In this document: positions 35,032-43,967 of the stretch, piece after piece | Numbering within the stretch: position 1 is the stretch's first letter | Layout: every line of letters starts with the position of its first letter | Assembly: GCF_000219725.1 (NCBI RefSeq) | Contig: NC_015732.1 | Coordinates: 1,426,001-1,490,000, forward strand | DNA from: Gracilinema caldarium DSM 7334 | Lineage (GTDB): Bacteria; Spirochaetota; Spirochaetia; Treponematales; Breznakiellaceae | Reading direction: 5' to 3' | Length of the DNA: 64,000 nt | Notes under the pieces: model-generated | Seen by the model: only the letters and a program-made list of their open reading frames with translations | Databases searched by the model: none | What the model was told of the DNA's origin: nothing | Position numbers and translations under genes: made by a program

Positions 35032-35868
35032 ATGAGGATACGAAAACCAGTTTTACCGAGCGGTTGGTATCCAACACATCCTGCATCTGTAGAAGATTTC
35101 ATTTTAAAAGTACAAGAACGTATACAATCAGATCCTACATTTTCACAAAATGCCAAAGCTTGTATTGTACCCCATGCAGGATGGAGCTTTTCTGGAACCA
35201 TCGCTTTGACAGCACTCCTTCGCTTACAACCAGGTCCACAAACTCTCATTGTTTTTGGCGGCCATCTTGGTCCATCTCATCAACCATTAATGCTCATGGA
35301 TGATGGAGTGGAAACTCCTCTAGGAATCATGTCTGTTGATATAGGTTTGCGAACAATGCTGCTTGAGAAGATTCCCTGTAGTTCTGACATCTATCAGGAT
35401 AATACTGTGGAAGTGCAATTACCTTTTTTACACTATTTATTTCCTGAGTCAGAAATTATCTGGATGCGGCTTCCTGCAAAACTTGAATCCTTTAAAATTG
35501 GCAAACAGATTTCTGAAATTATTTATTCCCAGCATAAGGATGTCAGGGTTATTGGGTCCACCGATTTAACTCATTATGGGCCAAATTATGATTTTACCCC
35601 CCAGGGTGTCGGTGAAAAGGCGTACCAATGGGTGACTAAGGTGAATGATGCAGAGATTATTGCCGCAGTACTTTCAATGGATAAGGAAAAGGTTTTGCGA
35701 AAAGCAACGGAGGATTCTGCTGCCTGTTCAGTCGGAGCAGTGCTCGGAACCATGGGTTATTGCGATGGAATTAGTCTTGGAAAACCTGAACTGATTGCCT
35801 ATGGCACCAGTAGAGATAATTATAATTCCGACTCCTTTGTTGGATATGCTTCCTTTATCTGGAAATAG
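35032..35868 (+). CDS. amrB: Memo-family protein (AmmeMemoRadiSam system protein B)
   Basis: The protein belongs to the Memo family: LPSGWYPTHPASVEDF, CIVPHAGWSFSGTIA, VFGGHLGPSH, TVEVQLPFLHYLFPES and STDLTHYGPNYDFTPQG in order, with the His residues that coordinate the metal in Memo proteins. The biochemical role is not established, although it is commonly linked to a radical-SAM protein and AMMECR1; neither is in this window. AAGGAG precedes the ATG. It overlaps the convergent DUF115 gene by 14 bases. Confidence 0.88.
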   Translation: MRIRKPVLPSGWYPTHPASVEDFILKVQERIQSDPTFSQNAKACIVPHAGWSFSGTIALTALLRLQPGPQTLIVFGGHLGPSHQPLMLMDDGVETPLGIMSVDIGLRTMLLEKIPCSSDIYQDNTVEVQLPFLHYLFPESEIIWMRLPAKLESFKIGKQISEIIYSQHKDVRVIGSTDLTHYGPNYDFTPQGVGEKAYQWVTKVNDAEIIAAVLSMDKEKVLRKATEDSAACSVGAVLGTMGYCDGISLGKPELIAYGTSRDNYNSDSFVGYASFIWK

Positions 35869-37531
35869 AACTTAAAAACCTATTAATTTCTTGACTAGCA
35901 ATTTCTTTAAGAATTTCTATCAGCCTGTACAGTGGAATATCCTGATGGGTTCGTCTAATAAAAGCAGCTAACGGAATCAGCGTTGTGAATATATCCCGTT
36001 GGTATTCAGATAGTTGTTGTATATATTGAGGTAAGCTGGTTTCACACAAAGGTAGCCCCATGATACACTCCACATAGGAATATAAAAATTCCTTAGCAGA
36101 TGCACTAACAGCACCAACTGTAAAAACGGGCTTTATCTTACTTAAATTTAATTTTTGAACATTGTGGTGTACGCTAATCGGTGCGCCTTTGCCTTCAGAA
36201 ATAACCAGTTGGGCCTGTATACGTTCAGATAAGGCTTCTAATTTTTTTCGGTAATTGATTAATGGTTTTGTTTCATATCGCCAAGTTGTTGCATTACTGA
36301 TTTTTAAGAGCTGGCTATTTCTAAATAGAAACCCACTGAACATAGCTTCTGCAGGATGTAGTCTATCTTGTTTATTATAAAACAGTTTATGTATATAGGT
36401 TCCTCGGGCATAGGATTCTCCTTCAGGGTAGGAAAAATCTACCCCATAAAGGGTAATTTTGCGGGCACCTAATTGATCTGCTAAAGCAACTGCTGCAAAG
36501 GTAACATTCCCACCTGAAGTATCAACAAATGGGAATGAACGCCAATAATGAGAAATATATTGGGTAAAAGGATGTCCTCCTGAAAAAAAATAAGTGTTAT
36601 CAGATAAATTAGCTAAAACCGGTGGACTTGAAAGATCTAAAAAGAGGGGTATATGTTTTGGTTTTCCAGGAACAAAGTGGTAATAGCTGATATGCTGACA
36701 ATCAATAGAAATAACTCCATCTGGTTCTATTCCATGTTCCAATAGAGCAGGAAGAGATGTATCTGTAGCAAGTAAAAAAGATTCATTTCGATCTCGTTTA
36801 ATATCTTGAATTTGTAGTTCTAAAGATGGCCCCGCTGCTGTAATAGCAACATTCTGGGGCATTACAAAAGGATGAACATGTTTTTCTGAATTAATAATAT
36901 TACGAACCGTGTTGGAAAACCATGGCTTCCCAAAATATGCCTGTACGGAATAATCTTCAGAAATCGTTTCAATAGATACTCGTATCATATCAGATGCTTC
37001 CGTAAAAGGTTCGGGATCATAGTCAACTCGGGGCCGTAGAGAAATCACCTGTATTCCCCCATGAAGAGCCGGTTTATATGTTTCGAGAAGATAATGATAA
37101 ATCAGTTCAGCACTGGGTTCCACAAGCAAGGATATTCGCGGGTCGCTCAATAGTGATACATAATCAATCAGTGAGAATAGCTCTGCACATGCATTCAAAT
37201 TAAAATCAATAATAAGTACTGATTGAATATCAGGTCGTTTTAGAGCTTCCTTGGCAAAATACCCCCCACCTAACCCCATAATAATAAGGTACCCTGCTTT
37301 CTCAACGGTTTTAATAATACGTTCAGCCTCTTTATAAGGATCGAATAATGAATGTAAAGGTTGCAATGAACCATCTAATCGTTGAAGTGCAGGAACAGGA
37401 AGATTATTTTTTGAATACATTAATTTGTAATACCCTCTCGTTGTCTCAGAACTGCTTAGCTTTGTACATAATTCGGGTGATTTGCCATGCAGAACCAACA
37501 AATTACGGTCAAAAAGTTCTGCCCTATCCAT
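35855..37531 (-). CDS. DUF115 motility accessory factor (Maf-type) protein, second copy
   Basis: This 558-aa protein has the DUF115/MAF glycosyltransferase core: GLGGGYFAKEAL, TAAGPSLELQIQDIK, the DGVISIDCQ region and YGVDFSYPEGESYARGT. Maf proteins are thought to add nonulosonic acids to flagellin, and treponemal flagellins are glycosylated, so modification of flagellar subunits is the likely role. AAGGGG lies six bases before the ATG at 37531, which overlaps the end of the upstream paralogue by eight bases; an upstream in-frame start at 37603 lies well within that gene. Confidence 0.85.
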   Translation of the reverse strand: MDRAELFDRNLLVLHGKSPELCTKLSSSETTRGYYKLMYSKNNLPVPALQRLDGSLQPLHSLFDPYKEAERIIKTVEKAGYLIIMGLGGGYFAKEALKRPDIQSVLIIDFNLNACAELFSLIDYVSLLSDPRISLLVEPSAELIYHYLLETYKPALHGGIQVISLRPRVDYDPEPFTEASDMIRVSIETISEDYSVQAYFGKPWFSNTVRNIINSEKHVHPFVMPQNVAITAAGPSLELQIQDIKRDRNESFLLATDTSLPALLEHGIEPDGVISIDCQHISYYHFVPGKPKHIPLFLDLSSPPVLANLSDNTYFFSGGHPFTQYISHYWRSFPFVDTSGGNVTFAAVALADQLGARKITLYGVDFSYPEGESYARGTYIHKLFYNKQDRLHPAEAMFSGFLFRNSQLLKISNATTWRYETKPLINYRKKLEALSERIQAQLVISEGKGAPISVHHNVQKLNLSKIKPVFTVGAVSASAKEFLYSYVECIMGLPLCETSLPQYIQQLSEYQRDIFTTLIPLAAFIRRTHQDIPLYRLIEILKEIASQEINRFLSSISR

Positions 37532-39038
37532 GTATAACCCCTTGGGAAAATAGATTTGAGACTTGTTGGATAATTTCTGAACTTGAAAGAGCTTCCTTAT
37601 CACCTGTTAGAAGAAAACTAAGCTCTTTTCTCATCAATTCATGTTCTGGAGAGGTTTGTAATTCTTGAATTAAAAGTAACAAAAGGCTTTGTATCCTTTG
37701 CTGTATGTTACCATTTTTCCGTGGAAGTATATAAAATGATGGTGCTTCATAGGATTGCCAACTTATTCGTTCAACCGCAGTTAGCATTGGAAATCGTGGA
37801 TGCTTTGTACCAATAACAAAGATTCGTTCAGTTTTATCTGAAAAATACCAATTAAACCAATCTGCATAGATTGATAAAGCTTCATAGTTTGCATCAATAA
37901 GAGCCCGTTTGAACTGTAGATGATATAAAGGTGAAAATCGATTGACCTTTTGATCATAATAAAAATCGAGTCCATATGGTCGAGCATGGGTCATCATATC
38001 CCGATGAGCCATATCCATCCCAGTTATATAAATTGGTCCACTAGTAAGTGCCATGGCAATATCAATAATTGTTGCAGAAACAGTCCCTCGTTGAGGTAAC
38101 TGAATATAAGGAACCTCCAGTTTCTGCAATAATTTTGTTTGCCATATACTTCCATCGCTAATGACAAGCTGGGGGACCTGGGCTACATGAGAAGAAAGGT
38201 AAGCATTTAAGCTCGTTGCCAAAGGGAATGGAAGTACATTCATGCCCTCTGCTTTACTAGAAGAAAATGCTGGAAATAAACGAACCCGGCGAGATTGGTC
38301 AATAAGATGAAAGGTAGCCCAGGTCCCCCCATCGGTAGCAACCGATAGGGATGGTATAATATGGTGGTATAGCAACGCAGGCACTGAAGACGCTGCAGCA
38401 ATAATACAGGCCGGTCCTTCTTGAAGTGTCTTATATATCAATGGAATTGTTTCTTCAAGGCTTGGCCCAGCACCGGTTACTATAACAGGAATAGTCCCAG
38501 CATTAAAATAAAGAGGATTTTGCAAACGAGCTAGATTTTTTATACTATTTTTTATCCAGCGTTTGCCAAAACCTTCTGTAGTTCTGATATTTGCAGCCTC
38601 ACGTTTAATAAATTGTTGAACTATATTCCATAGGTTTTGATATTGTTGTCCAAAGGCAACCGCAGAGGGTTTCCATTCAATTAGAAAAGAATGAGACCCT
38701 TCTGGAATTTCCTGTTCAAGGAAATCAAGTAAATCGATATCTCCTTCTGGAAACCATACCTTATGAGCTTCGTCATCGAAACTCTCTGATACATGTTTCA
38801 AAAAATTTATTGCATGAATGACAAGTATTCTCTTGTTGGGAAAAGACTTTTTAATAAAAGGTATACAATACCCAAGTCCTGGTTCAAGAATAATAAGATT
38901 CTCACAATTATGTGGAATATTGAGCGCTTTTACAAACCGTTCTGCTTCATAAAGAGGATTATAACTAGAATGTATTAAGTTATTTCCCACTAACATTGTG
39001 GGTTGCCCTAAACGACTTGGTACAAGTCGAGGTATCAT
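37524..39038 (-). CDS. DUF115 motility accessory factor (Maf-type) protein, first copy
   Basis: This 504-aa DUF115 protein has EPGLGYCIPFIKKSFP, VTGAGPSLEETIPLIYK, the SVATDGGTW region and YITGMDMAHRDMMTHARP. It is a diverged paralogue of the downstream gene, and the pair probably acts in flagellin glycosylation. Its ATG overlaps the stop of the upstream 253-aa gene by ATGA, so all four minus-strand genes from 41911 form one operon. Confidence 0.85.
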   Translation of the reverse strand: MIPRLVPSRLGQPTMLVGNNLIHSSYNPLYEAERFVKALNIPHNCENLIILEPGLGYCIPFIKKSFPNKRILVIHAINFLKHVSESFDDEAHKVWFPEGDIDLLDFLEQEIPEGSHSFLIEWKPSAVAFGQQYQNLWNIVQQFIKREAANIRTTEGFGKRWIKNSIKNLARLQNPLYFNAGTIPVIVTGAGPSLEETIPLIYKTLQEGPACIIAAASSVPALLYHHIIPSLSVATDGGTWATFHLIDQSRRVRLFPAFSSSKAEGMNVLPFPLATSLNAYLSSHVAQVPQLVISDGSIWQTKLLQKLEVPYIQLPQRGTVSATIIDIAMALTSGPIYITGMDMAHRDMMTHARPYGLDFYYDQKVNRFSPLYHLQFKRALIDANYEALSIYADWFNWYFSDKTERIFVIGTKHPRFPMLTAVERISWQSYEAPSFYILPRKNGNIQQRIQSLLLLLIQELQTSPEHELMRKELSFLLTGDKEALSSSEIIQQVSNLFSQGVIHG

Positions 39039-39796
39039 AATATCCGTTCTACCGCAGCAAGACTATCGGCGGTTTCAAATGCATCTAAAAGTTTAATATT
39101 AAAACTGTTTTGTATCCTATGAAAAAAAAGTTCAAAGTCTACAGTAGATTCCAAAATGATGATCAATCTTGATTCATCCAAAATATGAGAACGACCATAG
39201 TGACATAGGATTTTTTCTATTTCCTCAGGTTTTTCTGGTTTTTCAAAAATACCTATACCTAAGGTTGCCCCCGGTTTTAACAATTCAGTAAATATGTTAT
39301 TTATCCATTCGACAGGATCCCAGCTTGTCGCAAAAATACCATGAATTCGGCTAAGGATGTACGAAAGATCATCAATCATTATTTTTTTCTGTGGTTCTTC
39401 AATAAATACAATAAAGATTGTTTCTACAGATGATTTACGTATCAGGTAGCCCTGGGCCGAAGATACTATAACTGTCTGTAAGAATGGTAAAGATGTAATA
39501 AAGTCAGCAGAAAACCAACTATTTTCTTTTTCAGGTAAATATGAAAGTATATCTGAAGCCTTAATGGTAAATGCTGGAATATCAAACCCGATAATTTCCA
39601 GAGATGTAAAATTATCCTGTTGTTGTTTAAATACAAAGGCTCCTTGAAAGGGTACATAAGTCTTTAAAAGAGACAGTACCATATATACCCTGTTTGATGA
39701 GGGGCCTAATCGCAGCATTCTTTCAACAAGGGCATCTGCCATTGGATCCCATTTGCTATTAATGGATGTACTGGCAGCCCTTTGTAATAATCCCAT
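39035..39796 (-). CDS. Unknown soluble protein in the Maf operon
   Basis: I do not recognise a family. The 253-aa protein has no signal peptide or membrane segment, and alternates helical and beta segments, with a GAF-like feel in the first half (RVYMVLSLLKTYVPFQGAFVFK; then LEIIGFDIPAF). No catalytic motif is visible. Its ATG follows the TAA of the acidic-protein gene directly, and its stop overlaps the first Maf gene, so it should be coexpressed with both. Confidence 0.6.
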   Translation of the reverse strand: MGLLQRAASTSINSKWDPMADALVERMLRLGPSSNRVYMVLSLLKTYVPFQGAFVFKQQQDNFTSLEIIGFDIPAFTIKASDILSYLPEKENSWFSADFITSLPFLQTVIVSSAQGYLIRKSSVETIFIVFIEEPQKKIMIDDLSYILSRIHGIFATSWDPVEWINNIFTELLKPGATLGIGIFEKPEKPEEIEKILCHYGRSHILDESRLIIILESTVDFELFFHRIQNSFNIKLLDAFETADSLAAVERIL

Positions 39797-41911
39797 TTAT
39801 ACCAAACCTAACTCTTCGAATAATTTTTTATAAGTCTCAAAATATTCTGATTTTGCAAATTCTTCTATTTTCTCTTCAGGCAAGGATTCAAGGAGCTGAT
39901 CCATATAGGAAAGCACAGCCTTAATTTCCTGAGTAAGATTCGGTGAACCAACTATTTTCTCCTTTGGTTGCACTACCTCCGGTTCAATCTCTTGATTTGC
40001 TAGAGTTTCTTCTGGTATTGCTTCTAAAACCTCTTCTTCTAACGGTGTTTTAGAGGTATCGATAGGTTCAGCTTCTTCAGGTTCAACGACAAAACCCTCA
40101 GGTAGTACCTCTTCAAAACTTTCTTCCTGAATAGGAGTACTTATATCCTCAAGTTCTTCTAAATTTTGTAAAGTTTCTGTTTCAAAAGCAAGAGGACTTT
40201 CAACCTCAGATCCTTCAGAAGTGTCCAGTTCGATATGAATATCTTCGATAGCGGGCTCTTCGAGAGGCTGTTCTTCAAGCACCACACCGCTTAAATCTGG
40301 TTCTTCGATAACTGCCTCTGAAAGATCTAACTGGGGTGAATCGTGCAGTTCTTCAGAATGTAGACTTATTTCATTCAGATCCTCTGCTAGATATTCTAAA
40401 TCCTCAGGGGCTTCAATAATTGGTTTTACCCCCTCTTCTTGTAATTCTGCAATACTTTCATCAACAGGCAGTTCAATTGCTTCCTCTCCCAGGCCTTCCT
40501 CTATAGGCGTTTTTGAAGTAATTTCATCAGAAAAGGTTGCTTTAATCACATCTGTATTCAAATCAGCTGATCCTGAAACACCTGTTTCAATTGTCGTTTC
40601 CGGTATAGGATTCGGAATTTCATCTATTTCAGCAGATTCATCGGAAATAAGATCTTCCTTTTCACTCAGTAGCTCCGATTCTTCAAAATTATCTGTAATT
40701 TCCGGTCCTGCCTCTTCGGTAAATTCAGCTGTGTTTAAAATATTATCTAGTTCATCGCCAGTAAGGGCTATTTTTTCATCCTCTTCGTCATCAAAAAAGC
40801 CCTTTTGTTTTTCTTCGCTTGAACTTTTTGTTTCTTCGTTTATAGATGGTTTATTTTTATATGTTGCGAGCTCTTCCTTAAGCGTTGATAATTCTTTTTT
40901 AATGGTGGAAAGCTCATCAGCAATTTTCATAAGTAATTGAGTAGAAAGATCTACCGAACTTTCAGAATTTTCGTGTTGTGTAGCAATTTGGGGTTGTTGT
41001 AGTGTTTCAGGAACAACAGTCGCTGCTTCTAGTTCATGGTGTACCGCTTCTACATCATTAAAATCAGCAGTATTTTCATGTGTTATGGTACTTTTATCTG
41101 AAGTTGAAGGATTTTTCTCCTGTGAATCATCTTCAGAGGCTTCTCCTAAATCACTCAGGAAGTCATCAAAATCTGAGACAGATTCTAGATTTAGATCAGA
41201 ATCCTTCGCCTCTGATACTGTTCCTATATCCATTGCACTTTCTGCATTCATCATGTTTAAATCAACAGACTCATTAAACTCTAGATCGATATCAAAAGAT
41301 TCTTCTTCGACTTGTTCCTGTTCAGCAACAGATGTTGTGTCAAAATCATTGGTATCGAGGAAATCATCCATCGAAAGTTCGGTAAATTCGTCGGTATTAG
41401 ATGCTGGCAGGTTATCTTCTTCAGGAATAAAAGATTCTGTTTCTAGCCCAATTTCTTCTTTTTTATTTTCTAACACCGGTTCTGATGTTTTAGGCCGATC
41501 TTCAATACTCGTAAAATCTACAACATCGAAGCTTGTTAATTCTTCAAAAGTATCGCTTGAATTAACTGCTTGTGGTAATTCTTCTACAGAAAAATCTTCT
41601 GGTTCGGGCAGATTCCCAAAATCTTGAATCGATGCATCAGTAGTATTGGTAACCTCCGAACGACTATCATTTGTCAATTCTATATCAGGAAGCGTATCCA
41701 TTTCCAAATCAGGTAAATCTTCAATGTCTGGAAGAGAAGGTTCAAAGGAATCATCTATCATTTTAGTACTTTCTGCGTTATTTTCAGTTTTCTTTACATC
41801 AGATACATCCTTTGGTTCGCTTTTAACCCAGACGCCATATTCGTCTAATTCATCAGAAGAACCAATAGTTGAACGATCAGTAAAAATAGATGGATCTTTA
41901 TCGATTGCCAT
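39797..41911 (-). CDS. Highly acidic, low-complexity protein heading the Maf operon
   Basis: The 704-aa protein is dominated by Glu, Asp and Ser with short imperfect repeats (runs such as SLPDIEDLPDLEMDTLPDIE); it is largely predicted disordered, with one lysine-rich helix near the middle (ADELSTIKKELSTLKEELATYK) and a compact C terminus (LTQEIKAVLSYMDQLLESL onward). There is no signal peptide. A scaffolding role in motility or in recruiting the Maf proteins is inference from the operon. The start at 41911 has GGGAGAAGG just upstream; the ATG at 41926 overlaps that site. Confidence 0.65.
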   Translation of the reverse strand: MAIDKDPSIFTDRSTIGSSDELDEYGVWVKSEPKDVSDVKKTENNAESTKMIDDSFEPSLPDIEDLPDLEMDTLPDIELTNDSRSEVTNTTDASIQDFGNLPEPEDFSVEELPQAVNSSDTFEELTSFDVVDFTSIEDRPKTSEPVLENKKEEIGLETESFIPEEDNLPASNTDEFTELSMDDFLDTNDFDTTSVAEQEQVEEESFDIDLEFNESVDLNMMNAESAMDIGTVSEAKDSDLNLESVSDFDDFLSDLGEASEDDSQEKNPSTSDKSTITHENTADFNDVEAVHHELEAATVVPETLQQPQIATQHENSESSVDLSTQLLMKIADELSTIKKELSTLKEELATYKNKPSINEETKSSSEEKQKGFFDDEEDEKIALTGDELDNILNTAEFTEEAGPEITDNFEESELLSEKEDLISDESAEIDEIPNPIPETTIETGVSGSADLNTDVIKATFSDEITSKTPIEEGLGEEAIELPVDESIAELQEEGVKPIIEAPEDLEYLAEDLNEISLHSEELHDSPQLDLSEAVIEEPDLSGVVLEEQPLEEPAIEDIHIELDTSEGSEVESPLAFETETLQNLEELEDISTPIQEESFEEVLPEGFVVEPEEAEPIDTSKTPLEEEVLEAIPEETLANQEIEPEVVQPKEKIVGSPNLTQEIKAVLSYMDQLLESLPEEKIEEFAKSEYFETYKKLFEELGLV

Positions 41912-42099
41912 TACCTTCTCCCGCATTAGGATACATCGGGCCCCCCCAGCACTCAGCCAGAGGTCCCTTAGTCCTTTTCAGTATCGACACAAAGAAGAAA
42001 ATAATTAATATTTCTCCTCTATTTAATCGTATCTAACCAATCTCTACTTGTCAATGGAGACCACTAAAGACTTTTACGTAAATAACCGAAAACCAAGTA

Positions 42100-42555
42100 A
42101 TGAAGCTTCGATATGTTATGCTTTCTATTTGGGTTACTGTAGCGATTTATTCTCTTGGCTCATTTTGTTATGGGCCCACTGGAATACTAGCTATGAACCA
42201 TCTTATACAGCAAAAAGAAAAGTTAAGTACCAATATAGAACAATTAGGAATACTTCAACAGAATTTGTCATATTCTGTTAACGCTCTATTGTATGATCGG
42301 GATACTATTGAAGTATTAGCAAGAGATTTAGGTTATGGAAAATCTGATGAGTTATTTATTCGAATCTCTAGTACCGAATCGATAAATAAAAGTCGTTATA
42401 TTGTTGGTGGTCTTGTTATACCTGAAGCTTATACCCCACCTCTGCATGAAGTTACATTACGAATCATTGCGATAGCCTCTGGGTTCATTATACTCATTCT
42501 AACTATAATTTTGGGAAGAACATTAAAAACAAATAAGGCTACGTCTAAACCCTAA
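42100..42555 (+). CDS. FtsB/DivIC-like septum formation protein
   Basis: An N-terminal membrane helix, the GPTGILAMNHLIQQKEKLSTNIEQL segment and a short coiled coil followed by LARDLGYGKSDELFI match FtsB/DivIC proteins, which join FtsL and FtsQ in the divisome. A second membrane helix near the C terminus (about 122-142) is atypical. No good Shine-Dalgarno site is visible. The end overlaps the convergent gene by four bases. Confidence 0.65.
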   Translation: MKLRYVMLSIWVTVAIYSLGSFCYGPTGILAMNHLIQQKEKLSTNIEQLGILQQNLSYSVNALLYDRDTIEVLARDLGYGKSDELFIRISSTESINKSRYIVGGLVIPEAYTPPLHEVTLRIIAIASGFIILILTIILGRTLKTNKATSKP

Positions 42556-43442
42556 TTACCTGTACGCACCCATTCTGCATCTCGTTCGGTATCATGAATG
42601 ACCTCAAGAATCTGGTCTTGATCATAGCGAACAGCGGTACTTATCTTTTTCCCGCGGAGAACCGATGTATTAGTCAATTCTGTAAATATCCAACGCATCG
42701 GTTTAGCAAGAGCAACAAGTTGAAGTGCCACTTTATATGGAAGTGGATGATAATATCGTTCAGTATTTTGAGAAATTTGATATACGATAAGATTTCCATT
42801 GTGAATAGAATATTTAAGATCCATTCGTGCACCGGATGTTAGTATTGCCTGTCCAGTTCCTCCTGAGAAAAGCCGAACAAGTTCTATGCCCTTATCTCCA
42901 CGCCAAGTGCCAAGAATTTCTGTTTCAGATTCTATTACTTTTTGGACTTCGTTTTCTTTGTTTTTAATGGTGTCGGGCTGTTGCATTAAAGTCTTTAAAA
43001 GTAATATTTTAAGATTTGCAGATAGCATATCGACCGTTGGTTCAATGGATGAAAAACTTATCTTTTCGCCTGTTTTTACCTTTATAACTTCAAGTGTTAA
43101 AACATAACCATTTCCCAAAATACCAAGGGTTCCCTGTAATAGATAATCAGCTGATAATAGGCTCCCCAATTTTTGTGTTTCTGTTATGTCAGTAAATGCA
43201 TTATTTATTGCATATTCCCACTCTAAAAGAATACGATCACGATCTTGTATCGCGGTTAGTCTAAAAAGATTTAGCTCGGTAATATAACTTTGAACAAGTT
43301 TTTCTAACTGAAGACATTCATCTTGTAGATCTTGGACAGCTGTAAAAGGTAATATTGTTAAAACTGGTTGTTTTTGTTGTGCGGATAATGAAAATAAAGT
43401 AAATAATAACAAGCTACTCAACGTGAGCCAACGTCTAAACAT
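42552..43442 (-). CDS. Secreted CsgG/LpoB-like protein (tentative)
   Basis: A signal peptide (FRRWLTLSSLLLFTLFSLSAQ) is followed by a fold typical of CsgG/FlgT-M/LpoB-type periplasmic domains: VLTILPFTAVQDLQDECLQLEKLVQSYI, LGSLLSADYLLQGTLGILGNGYVLTLEVI. The second half (about 180-296) holds a lipocalin- or META-like beta region (ILGTWRGDKGIELVRLF). The family call is by pattern only. AAGGAGG lies upstream with a long 11-base spacing. smpB lies upstream after a large hairpin. Confidence 0.5.
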   Translation of the reverse strand: MFRRWLTLSSLLLFTLFSLSAQQKQPVLTILPFTAVQDLQDECLQLEKLVQSYITELNLFRLTAIQDRDRILLEWEYAINNAFTDITETQKLGSLLSADYLLQGTLGILGNGYVLTLEVIKVKTGEKISFSSIEPTVDMLSANLKILLLKTLMQQPDTIKNKENEVQKVIESETEILGTWRGDKGIELVRLFSGGTGQAILTSGARMDLKYSIHNGNLIVYQISQNTERYYHPLPYKVALQLVALAKPMRWIFTELTNTSVLRGKKISTAVRYDQDQILEVIHDTERDAEWVRTGN

Positions 43443-43466
43443 TAGTACTTTTTCCCCTCCTTAACA

Positions 43467-43506
43467 ATGGAACCCTTTACGTATGGTAATGTAAGAGAGG
43501 TTCCAT
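43467..43506 (-). terminator. Stem-loop after smpB
   Basis: An eight-base perfect inverted repeat (ATGGAACC / GGTTCCAT) with an inner TTAC/GTAA pairing begins at the smpB stop codon. There is no T run, so it may be a processing or attenuating hairpin rather than a true terminator. Confidence 0.4.
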
Positions 43507-43967
43507 CAATGCAATTTCTCTCTGAACTCCCGGGAAACTTCCCGTTGTATGTCCCGTTCGCGAATATCTGCACGTTTATCAAAGGCTTTTTTACCCTTAC
43601 ATAACCCTAATTCTACCTTAACTTTTCCATTTTTAAAATAGAAGGATAGAGGAATCAGGGTGTATCCCTTTTCTTCCACCCTTCTGGCAATCCTCTTTAT
43701 TTCATCCTTGTGGAGTAAAAGCTTTTTTTTACGGTCCGGATCATGGTTAAAGATCGATGAAAAGGGGTTTTCTGCAATTCTGAAAGAGTTGAGCCAAATT
43801 TCGCCATTTTTTACCTCTGCCCAAGCATCGGGAAAGGATATTTTTCCTTCACGAACAGATTTAATCTCCGTTCCCATGAGTACAATACCGCACTCGTAGG
43901 TTTCATCTATGGTAAAATCGTGCCGGGCCTTGCGGTTAACCGCAATAATTTTAACACCCTCACTCAT
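43506..43967 (-). CDS. smpB: SsrA-binding protein SmpB
   Basis: SmpB brings tmRNA to stalled ribosomes in trans-translation. The 153-aa protein shows the family pattern: IIAVNRKARHDF, ETYECGIVLMGTEIKSVREGKISF, RKKKLLLHKDEIKRI, GYTLIPLSFYFKNGKVKVELGLCKGKKAFDKR and the basic C-terminal tail. The start at 43967 (MSEGVKI) has GGGAG upstream and overlaps the preceding gene by eight bases; the longer in-frame extension to 44096 lies inside that gene and has no family similarity. No ssrA gene is seen in the window. Confidence 0.95.
   Translation of the reverse strand: MSEGVKIIAVNRKARHDFTIDETYECGIVLMGTEIKSVREGKISFPDAWAEVKNGEIWLNSFRIAENPFSSIFNHDPDRKKKLLLHKDEIKRIARRVEEKGYTLIPLSFYFKNGKVKVELGLCKGKKAFDKRADIRERDIQREVSREFREKLH

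Noticed and set aside
39797-41911. Sequencing error or pseudogene in the acidic low-complexity gene
   Set aside because: The frame is open over 2 kb with a good Shine-Dalgarno site and a direct stop/start junction to the next gene, so it is a real if disordered protein.
43443-43505. ssrA (tmRNA) gene next to smpB
   Set aside because: The gap is far too short and shows no tRNA-like ends or tag frame.
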